From assembly GCA_964655005.1 (NCBI GenBank), contig CAZZKE010000094.1, forward strand, positions 1 through 8,692: DNA of 8,692 nt, in the 5' to 3' direction. This document shows, piece by piece, positions 7,530 to 8,692 of the stretch. The translations under genes were made by a program, and so were the position numbers. Under the pieces are notes generated by a model. It was given only the letters and a program-made list of their open reading frames with translations, searched no databases and was not told the origin of the DNA. Source of the stretch: CAZZKE01 sp964655005 (GTDB lineage Bacteria; Pseudomonadota; Alphaproteobacteria; Rhodospirillales; JABHCV01). How positions within the stretch are numbered: position 1 is the first letter of the stretch; every line of letters starts with the position of its first letter.

Positions 7530-7533
7530 AGGA
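7530..7533 (+). promoter_or_regulatory. Shine-Dalgarno that decides the yciA start
   Basis: AGGA lies 7 bases before the ATG at 7541. It favours this codon over the upstream in-frame GTG at 7457, which would add 28 unrelated residues and run through the promoter region. Confidence 0.65.
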
Positions 7534-7540
7534 CCGACCG

Positions 7541-7930
7541 ATGAGCAACAACATTGCGGAACCGCGGGGCGCCCTTGCCATCCGGACGCTGGCGATGCCC
7601 GCCGATACCAATCCCAATGGCGATATCTTCGGCGGCTGGCTGATGTCGCAGATGGATATTGCCGGCGGCATTACTGCCCATACCCGCGCCGGCGGTCGCG
7701 TTGTCACCGTCGGCGTCGAGGCCATGACCTTCCATCTGCCGGTAAAAGTCGGCGACGTGGTCTGCTGCTATGGCGATATCCTGAAAACCGGGGCTACATC
7801 GGTGACCGTGCTGATCCAGGCCTGGGTCCTGCAAGACAGCGATCCGACCAGCCGAATCCTGGTCACCGAGGGTACTTTTACCTACGTCGCCATCGATGAT
7901 GAAGGCCATAAACGCATGATATCGGCCTAA
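7541..7930 (+). CDS. yciA: Acyl-CoA thioesterase YciA (hotdog fold)
   Basis: A 129-residue hotdog-fold thioesterase that hydrolyses a broad range of acyl-CoA thioesters to free acid and CoA in the cytoplasm. The N-terminal half is nearly diagnostic: RTLAMPADTNPNGDIFGGWL at 15-34, then MSQMDIAG (35-42). N24 and D28 occupy the conserved NxxGDIFGG motif that holds the active-site aspartate. VVTVGVEAMTF (54-64) and VGDVVCCYG (71-79) also match E. coli YciA as I remember it, and the length is close to its 132 residues. The start is fixed by AGGA seven bases upstream and by the family N-terminus. The gene is transcribed divergently from parE. Its stop is two bases from the stop of a small minus-strand ORF. 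No convincing intrinsic terminator follows. Confidence 0.96.
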   Translation: MSNNIAEPRGALAIRTLAMPADTNPNGDIFGGWLMSQMDIAGGITAHTRAGGRVVTVGVEAMTFHLPVKVGDVVCCYGDILKTGATSVTVLIQAWVLQDSDPTSRILVTEGTFTYVAIDDEGHKRMISA

Positions 7931-7932
7931 AA

Positions 7933-8055
7933 CTAAAACACCAGCAGGCCAAGATAACCGGCGAAACACAAACCGCTCAGCGCCGCCAGTTCGGTGGCGA
8001 AGCCGTCGTGATTAGAACTGGTCGGTTGACGTAAAAGACAGATTACATGGCGCAT
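7933..8055 (-). CDS. Small ORF, 40 residues, hydrophobic C-terminus, unknown function
   Basis: I do not recognise this protein. The ATG (8053-8055) is preceded on the minus strand by GGAGG at 8063-8067 with a 7-base spacing, one of the best ribosome-binding sites in the window. The N-terminal half (MRHVICLLRQPTSSNHDG) is polar and basic. Residues 22-40 (ELAALSGLCFAGYLGLLVF) are almost entirely hydrophobic, long enough for a membrane segment ending at the very C-terminus. Two cysteines are at 6 and 30. Codons from about 16 onward show the G/C-rich third positions of neighbouring genes, while codons 6-15 are AT-richer. The stop (7933-7935) is two bases from the yciA stop, so the genes converge. 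The 5' region carries inverted repeats that could regulate it. It could still be a chance ORF; conservation in relatives is the test. Confidence 0.5.
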   Translation of the reverse strand: MRHVICLLRQPTSSNHDGFATELAALSGLCFAGYLGLLVF

Positions 8056-8113
8056 TGCTCTTCCTCCGCTCCCTGGTATCGATGGTCAATATGATCCTGA
8101 AAACAGTTCTAAT
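8011..8113. repeat. Perfect 10-base inverted repeat around the small ORF's start
   Basis: ATTAGAACTG (8011-8020) is the exact reverse complement of CAGTTCTAAT (8104-8113). The arms are 83 bases apart and enclose the start codon and ribosome-binding site of the minus-strand small ORF. A third, shorter copy of the core, TTAGAAC, is at 8142-8148. In the small ORF's transcript the arm at 8104-8113 could pair either with 8142-8148 (7 base pairs) or with 8011-8020 (10 base pairs). No flanking target duplication is visible. Confidence 0.6.
8063..8067 (-). promoter_or_regulatory. Strong Shine-Dalgarno of the small minus-strand ORF
   Basis: Minus-strand GGAGG is followed by AAGAGCA and then ATG. Both the sequence and the 7-base spacing are near ideal. 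No plus-strand feature explains this motif, and it is the main reason for calling the 40-residue ORF. Confidence 0.6.
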
Positions 8114-8134
8114 GGGAAAAGAACAAAATAGCAA
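8106..8134 (-). promoter_or_regulatory. Weak candidate promoter for the small minus-strand ORF
   Basis: On the minus strand TTGCTA (8129-8134) and TAGAAC (8106-8111) are 17 bases apart, each matching four of six sigma70 positions. If real, one TTAGAAC copy is a -10 element rather than part of an RNA structure, and the leader would be about 45 bases long. Confidence 0.25.
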
Positions 8135-8200
8135 CATTTATTTAGAACACGGACTGTCGTTCACTTCACGAGTTATTGATTGGCGATGATGTTCGGCAGG

Positions 8201-8226
8201 CCATATGTTGCCTCGATGACATATGG
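8201..8226. repeat. Inverted repeat CCATATG-N12-CATATGG
   Basis: CCATATG (8201-8207) and CATATGG (8220-8226) are perfect reverse complements separated by 12 bases, and each arm also contains the palindrome CATATG. The repeat ends four bases before the ATG at 8231 and spans the ATG at 8216. It could be a repressor operator or an mRNA hairpin at the translation start. Confidence 0.45.
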
Positions 8227-8599
8227 TAGAATGATTTACGGCGCGCTGGCGCTGATCACCGGCCTGGTTATGGGGTCGGTGGTTATGGCCAACGAAGTAA
8301 AGGTGGTTGACGCCGAGGTGACCAGCGGCGCCGGTGGAACATATCGTTTTTCGGTGACCCTGCGCCATGACGACAACGGCTGGGACCACTACGCCGACCG
8401 CTGGCAGGTGTTGGCTCCCGATGGCCGGGTGCTGGCGACCCGGGTGTTGCTGCATCCTCACGATGCCGAGCAACCATTCACCCGCGGCATGTCCGGCGTA
8501 GTCATTCCCGACGGCATTAAATGGGTCTATATCCGGGGCCACGACAAGGTCCATGGCGACGGCCCCGAACTGTTTAAGGTCAACCTGCCGAACCGCTGA
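8216..8599 (+). CDS. Small exported protein of unknown function
   Basis: A 127-residue protein with an N-terminal signal peptide: R5, a hydrophobic core GALALITGLVMGSVV, and likely cleavage after VMA (about residue 25) before NEVKVV. The mature part of about 100 residues looks like a beta-sandwich. It has strands such as TYRFSVTLRH, then GWDHYADRW (54-62), HPHDAEQPFTRG (80-91) and HDKVHGDGP (109-117). These His/Asp-rich motifs resemble, from memory, an uncharacterised alphaproteobacterial periplasmic family; no function is known to me. Metal binding by the histidines is possible but inferred. The start is uncertain: in-frame codons are TTG 8180, ATG 8186, 8189, 8216 and 8231, none with a clear Shine-Dalgarno. 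I chose 8216 because it gives a standard signal peptide with a basic residue; 8231 is the main alternative (122 residues). A CCATATG inverted repeat lies over this region. Confidence 0.8.
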   Translation: MTYGRMIYGALALITGLVMGSVVMANEVKVVDAEVTSGAGGTYRFSVTLRHDDNGWDHYADRWQVLAPDGRVLATRVLLHPHDAEQPFTRGMSGVVIPDGIKWVYIRGHDKVHGDGPELFKVNLPNR

Positions 8600-8669
8600 T
8601 ACCAAGGAACACCGATAAAGACCCACTGAGACGGCTATCCATGGTTTTCGGCAAGGAATGCCCGCCGCC

Positions 8670-8686
8670 GCGATGCCGGGCATCGC
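8670..8686. repeat. Short GC-rich hairpin near the right edge
   Basis: GCGATGC-CGG-GCATCGC forms a perfect 7-base-pair stem with a 3-base loop, about 70 bases after the exported-protein stop. No T-run follows on either strand, so a simple intrinsic terminator is not supported. The rest of 8600-8692 holds nothing I can assign. Confidence 0.35.
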
Positions 8687-8692
8687 CAGGCG

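Larger units (their letters stand above)
8056..8215. other. AT-rich intergenic stretch
   Basis: About 40% GC by hand count over 8011-8180, against about 59% in 7931-8010. It holds the leader of the minus-strand small ORF and the upstream region of the exported-protein gene. A 35-codon plus-strand open frame (8082-8189) exists here but has no ribosome-binding site. No RNA gene or known riboswitch is recognisable. Confidence 0.5.

Noticed and set aside
7981..7999. Hairpin CGCCGCC-AGTTC-GGTGGCG after yciA as an intrinsic terminator
   Set aside because: The stem is plausible (7 pairs with one G-U), but no T-run follows, and the segment lies inside the small minus-strand ORF, where GC-rich codons explain it.
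8101..8150. GTTC/GAAC repeats as an alphaproteobacterial LexA box
   Set aside because: The alphaproteobacterial box is a direct repeat, GTTC-N7-GTTC. The copies here are inverted or 24 bases apart, so they do not fit.
8138..8683. 181-codon minus-strand frame opposite the exported-protein gene
   Set aside because: It is a shadow frame: the plus-strand frame has a signal peptide and patterned motifs, while this one has neither and also runs through the intergenic AT-rich stretch.
8635..8692. C-terminal end of a minus-strand gene entering from the right (frame ending AFLAENHG, stop TAG at 8635-8637)
   Set aside because: Only 18 codons are visible, with no recognisable motif and mixed codon bias. 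It is possible but not supportable without the right flank.

Overview
The window looks like chromosomal DNA from an alphaproteobacterium. The basis is GC-rich coding with strong third-position G/C bias, Shine-Dalgarno-led genes in tight co-directional runs, a short (type 2) ArgC, a ParE of alphaproteobacterial type, and a demethylase-like flavoprotein of a kind common in that class. Order and genus cannot be fixed from the sequence. I see no insertion sequence, phage gene, CRISPR array, tRNA or rRNA. Most of the window is ordinary core and metabolic gene content.

Region 1 (20-4060, + strand) is a compact four-gene run: argC (arginine biosynthesis); a 680-residue FMN/Fe-S/FAD oxidoreductase of the dimethylamine/trimethylamine dehydrogenase and N-methyl-amino-acid demethylase type; a Nudix hydrolase whose start overlaps the previous stop by one base; and a 186-residue conserved-looking protein of unknown function with a coiled coil, a hydrophobic hairpin and four cysteines. 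Spacings of 26, -1 and 5 bases suggest one transcript.

Region 2 (4047-7424, - strand) converges on region 1, with the final coding bases overlapping by 14. It holds parE (topoisomerase IV subunit B) followed three bases later by a beta-CASP metallo-beta-lactamase-fold ribonuclease-like protein. These two probably share a transcript.

Region 3 (7425-7930) is a 116-base divergent promoter region between parE and yciA, with overlapping candidate promoters and a perfect 12-base palindrome, followed by yciA (acyl-CoA thioesterase, + strand).

Region 4 (7931-8692) is the least explained part. It contains a 40-codon minus-strand ORF with a near-ideal ribosome-binding site, tail to tail with yciA. 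Next is an AT-rich stretch (about 40% GC, 8011-8180) carrying three copies of TTAGAAC in inverted arrangement, two of them forming a perfect 10-base inverted repeat around the small ORF's ribosome-binding site. The last gene encodes a small exported protein of unknown function, with a CCATATG-N12-CATATGG inverted repeat among its candidate start codons. If the window holds something undescribed, the small ORF with its inverted-repeat leader, and to a lesser degree the Cys-containing membrane protein at 3500-4060, are the best candidates.
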